Below, in pieces: positions 14,052 to 22,672 of a stretch of DNA of 41,555 nucleotides. The stretch's first letter is position 1; every line of letters starts with the position of its first letter. The notes below the pieces were generated by a model. It did no database searches. It saw only the letters and a list, made by a program, of their open reading frames with translations, and was not told the DNA's origin. Source of the DNA: Leisingera sp. ANG1. GTDB lineage: Bacteria > Pseudomonadota > Alphaproteobacteria > Rhodobacterales > Rhodobacteraceae. The DNA lies in NCBI RefSeq assembly GCF_000203975.2, contig NZ_AFCF02000010.1, positions 1 to 41,555 on the forward strand. Direction: 5' to 3'. A program made the position numbers and the translations under genes.

Positions 14052-15680
14052 GTGCCCGTCATGGACCTGATCCTCTCTGCAATAGACATCCTGATGCGCT
14101 GGGACGTGGCGCTGGCGCTGCTGGCGGGTTCAGTCGGCGGCGTGCTGATTGGCGCCATTCCCGGTGTTGGCCCGGCAGTGGCGATTGCGATCCTGCTGCC
14201 GGCGACCTTCTCAATGGATCCGATAGTCGGCCTGACGGTGCTGCTGGGGATCTACGGGTCGTCCATGTACGGCGGCTCAATCCCGGCGATCCTGATCAAC
14301 ACGCCCGGCACCGCGGTTAATGCGCTGACAACCTATGACGGCTATCCGATGACCGCCCGCGGCGAGCCGCGGCGGGCCTTGAGCCTTGCCTATTCCGCCA
14401 GCTTCTTCGGCGGTATCTTCTCGGTCATCTGTCTGATCCTGTTTGCGCCGGTGCTGGCAAAGATTGCGCCGATGTTCGGTTCGCGCGAGATTTTCATGGC
14501 GGCGCTGCTGGGCCTCATCCTGGTGGTGGTCGCGCACCGCGGCCAGGCGTTGATTGCCGGGACGCTGGCCTGCTTCGGGATCTTCCTGCAGACCATCGGG
14601 CTGGAGCCGGTGAAATACACCCAGCGCTACACCTTCGGGCAGGATTTCCTGGGCGGCGGTATCAACCTTATCGTTGTGGTTCTGGGGCTGTTTGCGATCT
14701 CGCAGGCGTTTGTCCTGCTGACCGACGAAGACGAGAAAGTCCGGATGACCCGCCTGCGCGGCGGCATGTTCCAGGGGCTGCGCGAGCTGGTACGCCATCC
14801 GCGCGTAGCGGGGGTCTCTGCCACCTTTGGCGTCTTGATGGGGATGATCCCCGGTGTGGGCGAGTTCACCGCGCAGTTCATGTCCTATACCTATGCGCAA
14901 AAGACATCGAAACGGCCGCAGGATTTCGGCAATGGCTCCTCCGAAGGTCTGATCGCTGCAGAAACCGCCAACAACGCGGTGCCTGCTGCTGCCATGGTGC
15001 CGCTTCTGGCGCTGGGCATTCCGGGTGAGGCGCTGACGGCAATGATGCTGTCGGTGTTCTATGTGCACAACGTGGTGCCGGGGCCGGGGCTTTTCCAGAA
15101 CGACATGGACTTTGTCGTCGCACTGTATCTCGCACTGCTGGTGCTGAATGTGCTGGTGCTGCTGTTCCTGCTGTTTGCCACCCGGTCGCTGATCCAGGTG
15201 GTGCGCATCCCCAACCGCTTCCTTGGCGTCTGCATCCTGACGCTCAGCTTCGTCGGGGTCTATTCCCTGCGCAACTCCGCCACCGACTGTGTGATGGCGG
15301 CAGCGTTTGGCATCCTCGGCTATATCCTGAAGCGCCTGTCGCTGCCGTCGGTGCCGATCATCCTGGGCATGGTCCTGGGCGGCATCATGGAGGTGAAGCT
15401 GCGCGCGGGCATGGCGCGGGTGAAGGAACCCTTTGATTTCATTGACCGCCCGGTGGCGTTCATCCTGTTTTGCATCATCATCATCGTTCTGGCGGTCCAT
15501 ATCCTGCGGGTGCTGAAGGACCGGAAGGAACTGAAGGAGGCCGAATGGCAGACCAATCGCGCATCGACAAGCTTCGGCAGCTTGATGTGGCGCCGCAGAA
15601 ACTCTTTCTTGAAGGATCATGGAAAGAAGGTTCGGGCCAGACACTCGAAGTTGCTTCGCCGGTTGACGGATCTGTTCTGA
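14052..15680 (+). CDS. tctA: tripartite tricarboxylate transporter large permease (TctA family) with 3' extension into the next gene
   Basis: The large, about 12-segment permease that carries a carboxylate into the cell, driven by an ion gradient. TctA marks are GGVLIGAIPGVGPAVAIAIL (about 29-48), YGSSMYGGSIPAILINTPGT and, in the second half, GVLMGMIPGVGEFTAQFMSY plus AAAMVPLLALGIPGEALTA. The GTG at 14052 directly follows the tctB stop; an ATG three codons later is an alternative. The core ends near residue 497, where the dehydrogenase gene starts (15545), but the frame stays open for 45 more, strongly basic codons read out of frame through that gene. Usual TctA proteins are about 500 residues, so the tail looks like loss of the original stop by a small deletion or a sequencing error. 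Confidence 0.92.
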   Translation: MPVMDLILSAIDILMRWDVALALLAGSVGGVLIGAIPGVGPAVAIAILLPATFSMDPIVGLTVLLGIYGSSMYGGSIPAILINTPGTAVNALTTYDGYPMTARGEPRRALSLAYSASFFGGIFSVICLILFAPVLAKIAPMFGSREIFMAALLGLILVVVAHRGQALIAGTLACFGIFLQTIGLEPVKYTQRYTFGQDFLGGGINLIVVVLGLFAISQAFVLLTDEDEKVRMTRLRGGMFQGLRELVRHPRVAGVSATFGVLMGMIPGVGEFTAQFMSYTYAQKTSKRPQDFGNGSSEGLIAAETANNAVPAAAMVPLLALGIPGEALTAMMLSVFYVHNVVPGPGLFQNDMDFVVALYLALLVLNVLVLLFLLFATRSLIQVVRIPNRFLGVCILTLSFVGVYSLRNSATDCVMAAAFGILGYILKRLSLPSVPIILGMVLGGIMEVKLRAGMARVKEPFDFIDRPVAFILFCIIIIVLAVHILRVLKDRKELKEAEWQTNRASTSFGSLMWRRRNSFLKDHGKKVRARHSKLLRRLTDLF

Positions 15681-17029
15681 CGACGCTGGCGGGCGCCTCT
15701 GCAACCGATGTCGAAAAGGCTGTGGCTTCGGCGCGGCGGGCATATGAGGATCGCCGCTGGGCGGGGCAGAGCCCCGCCGCGCGCAAGCAGGTGCTGCACA
15801 GGATTGCGGACCGGATCGCTGCCGAGGCGGTTGAGCTGGCGGTTCTGGGCGTGCGCGACAATGGCACCGAGTTCAATATGGCTCTGAAGGCAGAGCCGGG
15901 ATCGGCAGCGGGAACTTTCCGCTATTATGCTGAGGCGCTGGACAAGGTGGCGGGTGAAGTCGCACCGACCGCACCCGACGTGCTGGGGCTGGTGCACCGG
16001 ATGCCGGTGGGCGTGGTGGGGGCAATTGTTCCCTGGAATTTTCCGCTGATGATCGGTGCCTGGAAGCTGGCGCCGGCGCTGGCGATGGGCAATTCGGTGG
16101 TGCTGAAGCCTGCCGAAACCGCTTCGCTCTCCTTGCTCCGGCTGGCCGAAATCTGTTCCGAATGCGGGCTGCCGGACGGGGTGCTGAACGTGGTAACCGG
16201 CTCCGGTGCTGAAACCGGCGCGGCGCTGGCCGCTTCAATGGATGTGGATGTGCTGGCCTTCACCGGCTCAGGCGCTACGGGGCGCAAGCTTTTGGAAGCT
16301 TCGGCGCGGTCTAACCTCAAGCGTTGTTACCTGGAGCTGGGCGGCAAGTCTCCCAACATTGTCTTTGCGGATGCGCCGGATCTGGGCAAGGCCGCGAAAG
16401 TCTCTGCGGCGGGCATCTTCCGGAACTCCGGACAGGTCTGCATTGCCGGTTCCCGCCTGCTGGTCGAGGCTTCGATTCACGACGAGTTTGTTGAGACGCT
16501 GAAAGCTGAGGCGGAGGCACTGCTGGTGGGCGACCCGCTCGAACTGAGCACGCAGGTCGGCGCTGTGAACTCTGAGGAGCAGCTTCGCCGCAACTTGTCT
16601 TTCATGGACATGGCGCGGTCCGAAGGCGGGCAGGTGGTGACCGGTGGCACGCGCATTCTGGAGGACACAGGCGGCACCTATATGTCGCCGGCCATCGTGA
16701 CCCATGTGACCCGGGATCATGCGCTGTTCCAGCGCGAGGTTTTCGGGCCGGTTCTGGCAGTAACCAAGTTCGAGACCGAACAAGAAGCGTTGAGTTTGGC
16801 CAATGGTACCGACTTCGGATTGGCCGCCGCGGTCTGGACCGAAAACCTGTCACGCGCGCACCGGATGGTCGCTGGCGTTCGTGCCGGTGTCGTGCATGTG
16901 AACACCTACGGCGGTTCGGATAATACCGTTCCGTTAGGGGGCGTCGGACAGTCGGGCAACGGGCATGACAAGTCGCTGCACGCGCTGGACAAATACACCG
17001 ATCTAAAAACCGCTTGGATCCAGCTCTGA
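15545..17029 (+). CDS. NAD(P)-dependent aldehyde dehydrogenase (locus A)
   Basis: A 494-residue aldehyde dehydrogenase oxidising an aldehyde to the acid. Conserved catalytic residues are present: Asn165 in VPWNFPL, Glu264 in LELGGKSPN and the nucleophile Cys299 in NSGQVCIAGSR; coenzyme-binding FTGSGATGR (239-247) and C-terminal GPVLAVTKF follow. It looks close to the gamma-glutamyl-gamma-aminobutyraldehyde, betaine aldehyde and related amine-derived aldehyde dehydrogenases. The start MADQSRIDKL has AAGGAGG 3 nt upstream and lies inside the extended tctA frame. With the divergent aminotransferase it would complete an amine-to-acid route. The natural aldehyde is unknown. Confidence 0.93.
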   Translation: MADQSRIDKLRQLDVAPQKLFLEGSWKEGSGQTLEVASPVDGSVLTTLAGASATDVEKAVASARRAYEDRRWAGQSPAARKQVLHRIADRIAAEAVELAVLGVRDNGTEFNMALKAEPGSAAGTFRYYAEALDKVAGEVAPTAPDVLGLVHRMPVGVVGAIVPWNFPLMIGAWKLAPALAMGNSVVLKPAETASLSLLRLAEICSECGLPDGVLNVVTGSGAETGAALAASMDVDVLAFTGSGATGRKLLEASARSNLKRCYLELGGKSPNIVFADAPDLGKAAKVSAAGIFRNSGQVCIAGSRLLVEASIHDEFVETLKAEAEALLVGDPLELSTQVGAVNSEEQLRRNLSFMDMARSEGGQVVTGGTRILEDTGGTYMSPAIVTHVTRDHALFQREVFGPVLAVTKFETEQEALSLANGTDFGLAAAVWTENLSRAHRMVAGVRAGVVHVNTYGGSDNTVPLGGVGQSGNGHDKSLHALDKYTDLKTAWIQL

Positions 17030-17060
17030 AGCAGGCTTCGCGAGAGCAAAATCTGCGGCC

Positions 17061-17092
17061 TCCGGCGGGCGTATTTTTGGTAAGATGAAAAG
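17061..17092 (+). repeat. GTATTTT-type intergenic motif, copy 3
   Basis: Starting 31 nt behind the aldehyde dehydrogenase stop in sense orientation: TCCGGCGGGC, then GTATTTTTGG, TAAGATGAAAAG. It matches the core of the copies at 6181 and 33326. The motif supplies the ATG that opens the longest frame of the next gene; I consider that ATG accidental. Confidence 0.55.
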
Positions 17093-17147
17093 CTTGGGCG
17101 TGCCGGTGACCGCCGTCCAGGCGCTGATTAAACGGGAGACAAAGCCT

Positions 17148-18380
17148 GTGGCAGACAAGACCATTCTGGTTGCCGGAACCTATGACACCAAGGACGATGA
17201 ACTGGGCTACCTGGCGGAGGTGATCCGTGGTCAGGGCGGCAAGGTGCTGACGATGGATGTGAGCGTGCTGGGGGATCCCAGCCAGCCCGCGGATATCAGC
17301 AAGCACGAGGTGGCTGAGGCTGGTGGCAGTTCGATTGAGGCGGCGATTGCTTCGGGGGACGAAAACACAGCCATGCAGATCATGGGGACAGGGTCCGCGG
17401 CCAAGTCGCTGGAGCTATACCGGGCAGGTCGCATTGACGGGGTGATCGTGCTGGGCGGCACTATGGGCACCGACCTGGCGCTGGACATGTGCGCGGCATT
17501 GCCGGTTGGAGTGCCGAAGTATATCGTCTCCACCGTCGCATTTTCGCCGCTGATGCCGCCGGAGCGGATTCCGGCGGATGTGCAGATGATCCTTTGGGCT
17601 GGCGGGCTCTATGGATTGAATTCGATCTGCAAGGCATCGCTCAGCCAGGCCGCCGGTGCGGTGCTGGGGGCGGCTCGGGCGGTGGAGCCGCCCAAACGCG
17701 ACCGGCCGCTGATCGGCATGACCTCTTTCGGCAAAACGGTGCTGCGCTACATGGCGTCGCTGAAACCGGCCTTGGAGGACCGCGGCTTTGAGGTCGCGGT
17801 TTTCCATGCCACCGGCATGGGCGGGCGGGCTTTCGAGAGCTTGGCAGCGGAGGGCGCCTTTGCGGCGGTGATGGATTTTGCCCCGCAGGAAGTGTCGAAC
17901 CACCTGTTTGGCGGGCTGTCAGCGGGGGCGGACCGGATGACCAACGCAGGTAAATCCGCGACGCCGCAGCTGGTGGCGCCGGGCTGCTATGACCTGGTGG
18001 ATTTTGTTGGGTGGCAGGACACTCCGGTACAGTTGCAAGGCCGGGAGACGCACGCCCACAACCGGCTCTTGACCTCCGCCATGCTGGAAGCGGGGGAGCG
18101 CCGCCAGGTGGCGCAGGCGATCTGCGGCAAGCTCTCCACCGCGCAGGCGCCGGTGGCGGTGCTGCTGCCCTCAGGCGGGTGCAACGAATGGGACCGGCCC
18201 GGCGCGCCGCTGCATGATGCGGAAGGGCTGGCGGCCTTTTGCGAGGAAATGCGAGAGCGCTGCCCGGAGAATGCGGAGCTGCATGAGCTGGATTGCCACA
18301 TCAATGACGCTGACTTCTGCGCCAAGACCTTGGAAATCCTCGATGGCTGGATCGCCAGCGGGGTGGTGAAAATCGGCTGA
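17148..18380 (+). CDS. Tm-1-like ATP-binding domain protein (UPF0261 family)
   Basis: A 410-residue protein of the Tm-1/UPF0261 family, named for the plant virus-resistance protein Tm-1; bacterial members are of uncertain function. Visible family segments are ILVAGTYDTKDDELGYL at the N-terminus, VLGGTMGTDLALDMCAALPV, GMTSFGKTVLRYM, VFHATGMGGRAFE, APGCYDLVDF and LPSGGCNEWDRPG. I choose the GTG start at 17148 because GGGAG lies 9 nt upstream and homologues begin near ADKTILVAGTYDTK; an ATG at 17085 lies inside an intergenic repeat. It is the last gene of the tct-dehydrogenase run. Members are often found in catabolic operons beside a TIM-barrel partner, which is absent here. Confidence 0.85.
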   Translation: MADKTILVAGTYDTKDDELGYLAEVIRGQGGKVLTMDVSVLGDPSQPADISKHEVAEAGGSSIEAAIASGDENTAMQIMGTGSAAKSLELYRAGRIDGVIVLGGTMGTDLALDMCAALPVGVPKYIVSTVAFSPLMPPERIPADVQMILWAGGLYGLNSICKASLSQAAGAVLGAARAVEPPKRDRPLIGMTSFGKTVLRYMASLKPALEDRGFEVAVFHATGMGGRAFESLAAEGAFAAVMDFAPQEVSNHLFGGLSAGADRMTNAGKSATPQLVAPGCYDLVDFVGWQDTPVQLQGRETHAHNRLLTSAMLEAGERRQVAQAICGKLSTAQAPVAVLLPSGGCNEWDRPGAPLHDAEGLAAFCEEMRERCPENAELHELDCHINDADFCAKTLEILDGWIASGVVKIG

Positions 18381-18610
18381 TACGCTTTGCGGCAGCGTTG
18401 CCGGAAAAGGTGTTTCAAAAAGGTTCCATTTTCCTCATTTTCTGTTACGTAAATTCCAGCAAAACAGGCCGCCGGAGGCTGCGAGCACCGTGATGCGGGG
18501 TTTGCGGGGCTTCTGCTGTCATTGGGGCTTGGCGCCGGTCCGGCTGCCGTGCCTAATCTGTTGGGAGCGGGGGGCAGGCACTGCCGCCGCGGAAGAGAGA
18601 GGAAGACCGG

Positions 18611-20701
18611 ATGAGTGAAGCCATTGCATATGAGCGCGTCGGCGATATTGCCGTTCTGAAGGCGCAGAACCCGCCTGTGAACGCGCTGGGCATTGATGTG
18701 CGCAAAGGGCTGCTGGCCGGGATTGAGCGTGCCGAAGAAGAGGGTGCCAAGGCAGTGCTGATTTACGGCGAGGGTAAGACCTATTTTGCGGGTGCCGATA
18801 TTCGCGAATTCGGCAAGCCGCCGCAGGACCCCTACCTGCCGGGTCTGTGCAGCCGGATCGAAGCCTCACCGCTGATCGTGGTCTCTGCCATGCACGGCAC
18901 GGCGCTGGGCGGCGGGCTGGAGGTGGCCTTGTCCTCGCACTACCGGATTGCAGTGCCTACGGCAAAGATGGGGCTGCCCGAGGTCAACCTGGGCATTCTG
19001 CCCGGTGCGGGCGGAACCCAGCGGCTGCCGCGGCTGGCCGGAACGGAGGCTGCGCTGGAGATGATCACCTCGGGCCGCCACTTTGGCGCGGCGGAGGCGC
19101 TGGACAAGGGCATCATCGACCGTATTGCAGACGGCGAACCCCATGAAATCGGCCTGGCTTATGCGCAGGAACTGCTGGATGCAGGTGTGCCGCGCCGGGC
19201 TGTAGGCGAAATGCCTGCGCCGGAAGCTGTGGAATTCGATGCCGTCTATGATGCGACGCTGAAGAAGGGCCGCGGCCAGCTTTCTCCGGCGACGGCGGTG
19301 CGGGCGGTTCAGGCAGCGGTGGAAGCAGAGAGCTTTGAGGCGGGCCTCAAACGCGAGCGTGCGCTGTTCACAGAGCTGATGGAATCAGATCAGCGGCAGG
19401 GGCTGATCCATGCCTTCTTCTCGGAACGTGCGGTCAGCAAGCTGCCGGAGCTGGACGGCGTTGAACCGCGGGACGTTTCCGCCATGGGGGTAATCGGCGG
19501 CGGCACCATGGGGGCGGGCATCGCCACAGCCGCGCTGCTGGCCGGGTTGCCGGTGGCGCTGATAGAGATGACGGATAAGGGGGTCGCCGCCGCGCGCGGC
19601 CGGATCGAAGGCAATCTGCAGGGGGCCCTGAAGCGGGGCAAGATCACCCAGATGCAATATGATCAGCTGACCGCCGGGGCGCTGACCGTGTCCACGGACT
19701 ATGCCGCGCTGGGGCAGGTGGATCTGGTGGTCGAGGCCGTGTTCGAGGACATGGGCGTCAAGCGCGAGGTTTTCGGCAAGCTGGATGCGCATTGCAAGCA
19801 GGGGGCGGTGCTGGCGACCAATACCTCCTATCTGGATGTGGATGAGATCGCCGTTGCAACTTCCCGCCCGCAGGATGTGATCGGGCTGCATTTCTTCTCC
19901 CCCGCCCACGTGATGAAGCTTTTGGAAGTTGTGGTCGCTCAGAAAACCGCGCCGGAGGTTCTGGCCACCGGCTTTGCTCTCGGAAAGCGGCTGAAGAAGG
20001 TGGCGGTCCGTTCCGGCATCTGCGACGGCTTCATCGGCAACCGGATCATGAACGCCTACCGCAAGGCGGCGGAATATGTGGTGCTGGATGGGGCTTCGCC
20101 CTATCAGGTGGATAAGGTGGTGACCACTTTCGGTTTCCCGATGGGACCGTTTGCGATGGGCGATTTGGCGGGGTTGGACATCAACTGGGCGGCCCGCAAG
20201 CGCCGCGCGCCGACGCGGAATCCGCGTGAGAGGGTGCCGCGGTTCTACGAGATGCTCTGCGAGGGCGGTGACTTCGGCCAGAAGACCGGCAAGGGCTTTT
20301 ATGTCTACGAGGCAGGCAAGCGCGGCGGCGTCCCGAACCCGGAGGTGGCGGAGCTGATTGCCCGGGACCAGGAGCAGCAGGGTGTCACCCCGCGGGAGTT
20401 TAGTGATGCCGAGGTACTGCGCCGCTACATGTGCGCCATGGTGAACGAAGCCGCCAAGGTGGTGGGCGAGGGAATCGCCCGGCGTCCGCTGGACGTGGAT
20501 ATGGTGATGCTGTTCGGCTACGGGTTCCCGCGGTTCTGGGGCGGTCCGCTGAAATGGGCCGATCTGCAGGGACTGGACGGCATCCTGGCCGATATCAAGG
20601 TCTATGCGGAAGAGGACAGTTTCTTCTGGCAGCCGGCGCCGCTGCTGGAGCGTTTGGTGGCTGAGGGCAGAACCTTCGGCGATCTGAACAAAGGCGCCTA
20701 G
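18611..20701 (+). CDS. fused enoyl-CoA hydratase/3-hydroxyacyl-CoA dehydrogenase (FadB/FadJ type)
   Basis: A 696-residue bifunctional beta-oxidation enzyme. Residues 1-190 are a crotonase domain, with the oxyanion-hole segment GKTYFAGADIREF and the two catalytic glutamates in ALGGGLEVALS and LPEVNLGILPGAGG. About 290-470 is the NAD-binding dehydrogenase domain (GVIGGGTMGAGIA), with the catalytic Ser/His in ATNTSYLDVDEI and GLHFFSPAHVMKLLEVV. Two C-terminal dehydrogenase repeats follow (FGFPMGPFAMGDLAGLD and FGYGFPRFWGGPL). It hydrates trans-2-enoyl-CoA and oxidises the 3-hydroxyacyl-CoA. No thiolase partner is adjacent, so it may serve general fatty acid breakdown. The ribosome site is GAGAGAGGAAG. 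A TTACGTAA palindrome lies in the 230-bp upstream region. Confidence 0.95.
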   Translation: MSEAIAYERVGDIAVLKAQNPPVNALGIDVRKGLLAGIERAEEEGAKAVLIYGEGKTYFAGADIREFGKPPQDPYLPGLCSRIEASPLIVVSAMHGTALGGGLEVALSSHYRIAVPTAKMGLPEVNLGILPGAGGTQRLPRLAGTEAALEMITSGRHFGAAEALDKGIIDRIADGEPHEIGLAYAQELLDAGVPRRAVGEMPAPEAVEFDAVYDATLKKGRGQLSPATAVRAVQAAVEAESFEAGLKRERALFTELMESDQRQGLIHAFFSERAVSKLPELDGVEPRDVSAMGVIGGGTMGAGIATAALLAGLPVALIEMTDKGVAAARGRIEGNLQGALKRGKITQMQYDQLTAGALTVSTDYAALGQVDLVVEAVFEDMGVKREVFGKLDAHCKQGAVLATNTSYLDVDEIAVATSRPQDVIGLHFFSPAHVMKLLEVVVAQKTAPEVLATGFALGKRLKKVAVRSGICDGFIGNRIMNAYRKAAEYVVLDGASPYQVDKVVTTFGFPMGPFAMGDLAGLDINWAARKRRAPTRNPRERVPRFYEMLCEGGDFGQKTGKGFYVYEAGKRGGVPNPEVAELIARDQEQQGVTPREFSDAEVLRRYMCAMVNEAAKVVGEGIARRPLDVDMVMLFGYGFPRFWGGPLKWADLQGLDGILADIKVYAEEDSFFWQPAPLLERLVAEGRTFGDLNKGA

Positions 20702-20711
20702 GCAAGCGGGC

Positions 20712-20765
20712 GGCGCCCCTCCGGCCCGTCGAGGGCCATCGGGGCGCGGCCCGGCGTTGCCGGGC
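20712..20765 (+). terminator. nested GC-rich hairpins behind the beta-oxidation gene
   Basis: GCGCCCC (20713-20719) pairs with GGGGCGC (20741-20747) and encloses GGCCC (20723-20727) with GGGCC (20733-20737). A second stem, GCCCGGC/GCCGGGC with a 3-nt loop, is at 20749-20765. They start 12 nt behind the stop codon. No T run follows, so intrinsic termination is doubtful; a 3'-end stabilising role is possible. Confidence 0.5.
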
Positions 20766-20800
20766 TGGGCGCGCAAACGCGGACCGTATTACGAGAAAAG

Positions 20801-20834
20801 CGCCGCGCGTAACGCGCGGCGACTGGCCCAACAA
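20801..20834 (-). repeat. rpe: 3' hairpin element (GTTGGGC family), copy 2
   Basis: On the minus strand, 50 nt behind the rpe stop: TTGTTGGGCC, then a perfect 9-bp hairpin (CGCCGCGCG and CGCGCGGCG, 3-nt loop, 20801-20821), followed by CTTTTCTC. This copy has the most terminator-like tail of the family and probably ends rpe transcription. Confidence 0.65.
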
Positions 20835-20884
20835 GAGCGGTGCATCTTTGATGCGCCTGGCGATTGGCGGGAGTTCCCTGTGCC

Positions 20885-21574
20885 TCAGGCCCAGGTGCCC
20901 TCGGTGGCGGAACGGATCTTGCGGATGTTCTCGCCGTATACTTCCGGATTGTTCACAGACCCGCCCTTGAAGACCGCGGAGCCTGCGACCAGCACATCGG
21001 CGCCGGCTTCGGCCACCAGCGGCGCGGTGGTGGGATCGACACCGCCATCGATCTCGATATGCACCGGGCGGTCGCCGATCATCGACCGCAGGCGGCGGAT
21101 CTTGGCGGTCATGTCCAGGAACTTCTGGCCGCCAAAGCCAGGGTTCACGGTCATCACGCAGACCAGATCAGTCAGGTCCAGAAGGTGCTCAACGGCCTCT
21201 GCCGGGGTGCCGGGGTTCAGTGCGACACCTGCCTTCATGCCCGCGCCGCGGATTGCCTGCAGGGTGCGGTGGATGTGCGGGCCTGCCTCAATATGGGCGG
21301 TCAGCACATCGGCACCGGCATCGGCATAGGCGTCGATATAGGGATCGACCGGCGCGATCATCAGGTGCACGTCCATCACGGTTTTCACATGCGGGCGGAA
21401 CGCTTTCACCGCCTGTGGGCCGAAAGTAAGGTTCGGCACGAAATGCCCATCCATCACATCCACATGCACCCAGTCGGCGCCTTGGGCTTCGATCGCCTGG
21501 ATCTCCTGCCCGAAATTGGCGAAATCGGCAGACAGGATGGAGGGTGCGATCTTGATCTTGCGGTCAAAGGACAT
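20885..21574 (-). CDS. rpe: ribulose-phosphate 3-epimerase
   Basis: A 229-residue TIM-barrel enzyme interconverting D-ribulose 5-phosphate and D-xylulose 5-phosphate in the pentose phosphate pathway. Signature stretches are KIAPSILSADFANFG, DWVHVDVMDGHFVPNLTFGP (metal-binding His and catalytic Asp), VHLMIAPVDPYI, VMTVNPGFGGQKF, IEIDGGVDPTTAPL and AGADVLVAGSAVFKG. The frame opens 29 codons further up, but MSFDRKIKIAPS with AAAGGAAG upstream is the proper start. It is a single gene convergent with the beta-oxidation gene and divergent from phnC. Confidence 0.96.
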   Translation of the reverse strand: MSFDRKIKIAPSILSADFANFGQEIQAIEAQGADWVHVDVMDGHFVPNLTFGPQAVKAFRPHVKTVMDVHLMIAPVDPYIDAYADAGADVLTAHIEAGPHIHRTLQAIRGAGMKAGVALNPGTPAEAVEHLLDLTDLVCVMTVNPGFGGQKFLDMTAKIRRLRSMIGDRPVHIEIDGGVDPTTAPLVAEAGADVLVAGSAVFKGGSVNNPEVYGENIRKIRSATEGTWA

Positions 21575-21717
21575 CTGGCAGCTTCCTTTTGCAAAGGGAA
21601 ATGAGGAGTCGAAGGCCGTATAGACCGTCCGGCCCGCTGTGCACAGGGGCAGATTAAGCATCGGGTCCGTTTCCTTGGGCGCTGCGCCTGCCGGTTGCGC
21701 CGGGTCGCGTTACAAAA

Positions 21718-21735
21718 CTTTCACGGCAGTGACAC
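21718..21735 (+). promoter_or_regulatory. possible Pho box upstream of phnC
   Basis: CTTTCAC, 4 nt, GTGACAC: two heptamers 11 bp apart, 55 nt before the phnC start. Against the alphaproteobacterial PhoB consensus (CTGTCAT or CTGTCAC, N4, same again) they score about 6/7 and 5/7. Phosphate-starvation control of phosphonate uptake is well known, so position and family support it, but the second half-site is imperfect. Confidence 0.4.
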
Positions 21736-21789
21736 ATGAGCTTTGAGCAGGGCCGGTAGGCAATCCCCGAACGAGAAGGGAGCGCCCCG

Positions 21790-22608
21790 GTGCTGCGCAT
21801 TGATAAACTGACCAAACGGTTCGGCGGTAAGATCGCGGTGGATACCGCTACGCTGGACATCGACAAGCCCTGCATGATCGGCATCATCGGCCGCTCCGGC
21901 GCAGGTAAATCCACTCTGCTGCGGATGCTGAACCGGCTGGAAGACGCCAGCGGCGGCCGCATCCTGTTCGAGGGGCGTGAAATTACCGGACTGAAGGGCA
22001 AGGGCAAGCGCGCCTGGCAGTCCGAGTGCGCGATGATTTTCCAGCAGTTCAACCTAGTGCCGCGGATGGACGTTGTTTCCAACGTTTTGCACGGCACATT
22101 GAACCGCCGCAATGCGATGGCGACGCTGTTCAACCTCTATCCGATGGCAGATATTCACACGGCGATCGACATCCTCGACCGGCTCGGAATTGCTGAACAT
22201 GCCGCCAAGCGGGCAGAGGCGCTGTCGGGCGGCCAGCAGCAGCGGGTGGCGATTGCCCGGGCGCTGATGCAGGACCCGAAAATCATTCTGGCGGATGAGC
22301 CGATTGCCTCGCTGGACCCGATGAACGCCCAGACCGTGATGGAGGCGCTGCGCCGTATCCACGAGGAAGACGGGCGCACCGTTATTGCCAACCTGCACAC
22401 GCTGGACACTGCGCGCCGCTATTGCGACCGGGTGGTCGGGATGCGCGACGGGCGCATCGTCTTTGACGGGCTTCCGGAGCAGCTGACCACCGGGGTGGCC
22501 CGCGAGATTTACGGCGCCGGAGAGGAATTTTCCGAGGCCGCCACCTCAACCGAGATCGAAACGCTGGAAAAGACGGACGCGATGCGCACCGCCATTCCCG
22601 CCGAATAA
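21790..22608 (+). CDS. phnC: phosphonate ABC transporter ATP-binding protein
   Basis: A 272-residue ABC ATPase that powers phosphonate import. Walker [10 protein letters not shown] (about 35-43), Q-loop [12 protein letters not shown], signature [15 protein letters not shown] and Walker [14 protein letters not shown] are all intact, followed by the switch His in [22 protein letters not shown] and the LDTA segment are PhnC-like. The start is GTG behind AGAAGGGAG. It heads the phnC-phnD-phnE-phnE-acetyltransferase run. Because no C-P lyase gene is nearby, phosphite or phosphate-ester import is a weaker alternative. Confidence 0.93.
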   Translation: MLRIDKLTKRFGGKIAVDTATLDIDKPCMIGIIGRSGAGKSTLLRMLNRLEDASGGRILFEGREITGLKGKGKRAWQSECAMIFQQFNLVPRMDVVSNVLHGTLNRRNAMATLFNLYPMADIHTAIDILDRLGIAEHAAKRAEALSGGQQQRVAIARALMQDPKIILADEPIASLDPMNAQTVMEALRRIHEEDGRTVIANLHTLDTARRYCDRVVGMRDGRIVFDGLPEQLTTGVAREIYGAGEEFSEAATSTEIETLEKTDAMRTAIPAE

Positions 22609-22672
22609 CCCCGAACCTGAATTCATCGACCCGGCGGGCTGCTCTGCTGGGACCCAACCGGAGAGACATGAG

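Noticed and set aside
15470-15544. Extension of the locus A aldehyde dehydrogenase beginning MHHHHRSGG
   Set aside because: It lies inside tctA coding sequence; the true start at 15545 has a good ribosome site, so the His run is coincidence.
14277-15743. A 488-codon minus-strand frame antisense to tctA
   Set aside because: It is a shadow of the GC-rich tctA frame: His/Gln/Arg-rich, with no family resemblance, while the plus strand encodes a clear permease.
19385-20776. A 463-codon minus-strand frame antisense to the beta-oxidation gene
   Set aside because: Composition is typical of an antisense shadow and the sense frame has intact catalytic motifs.
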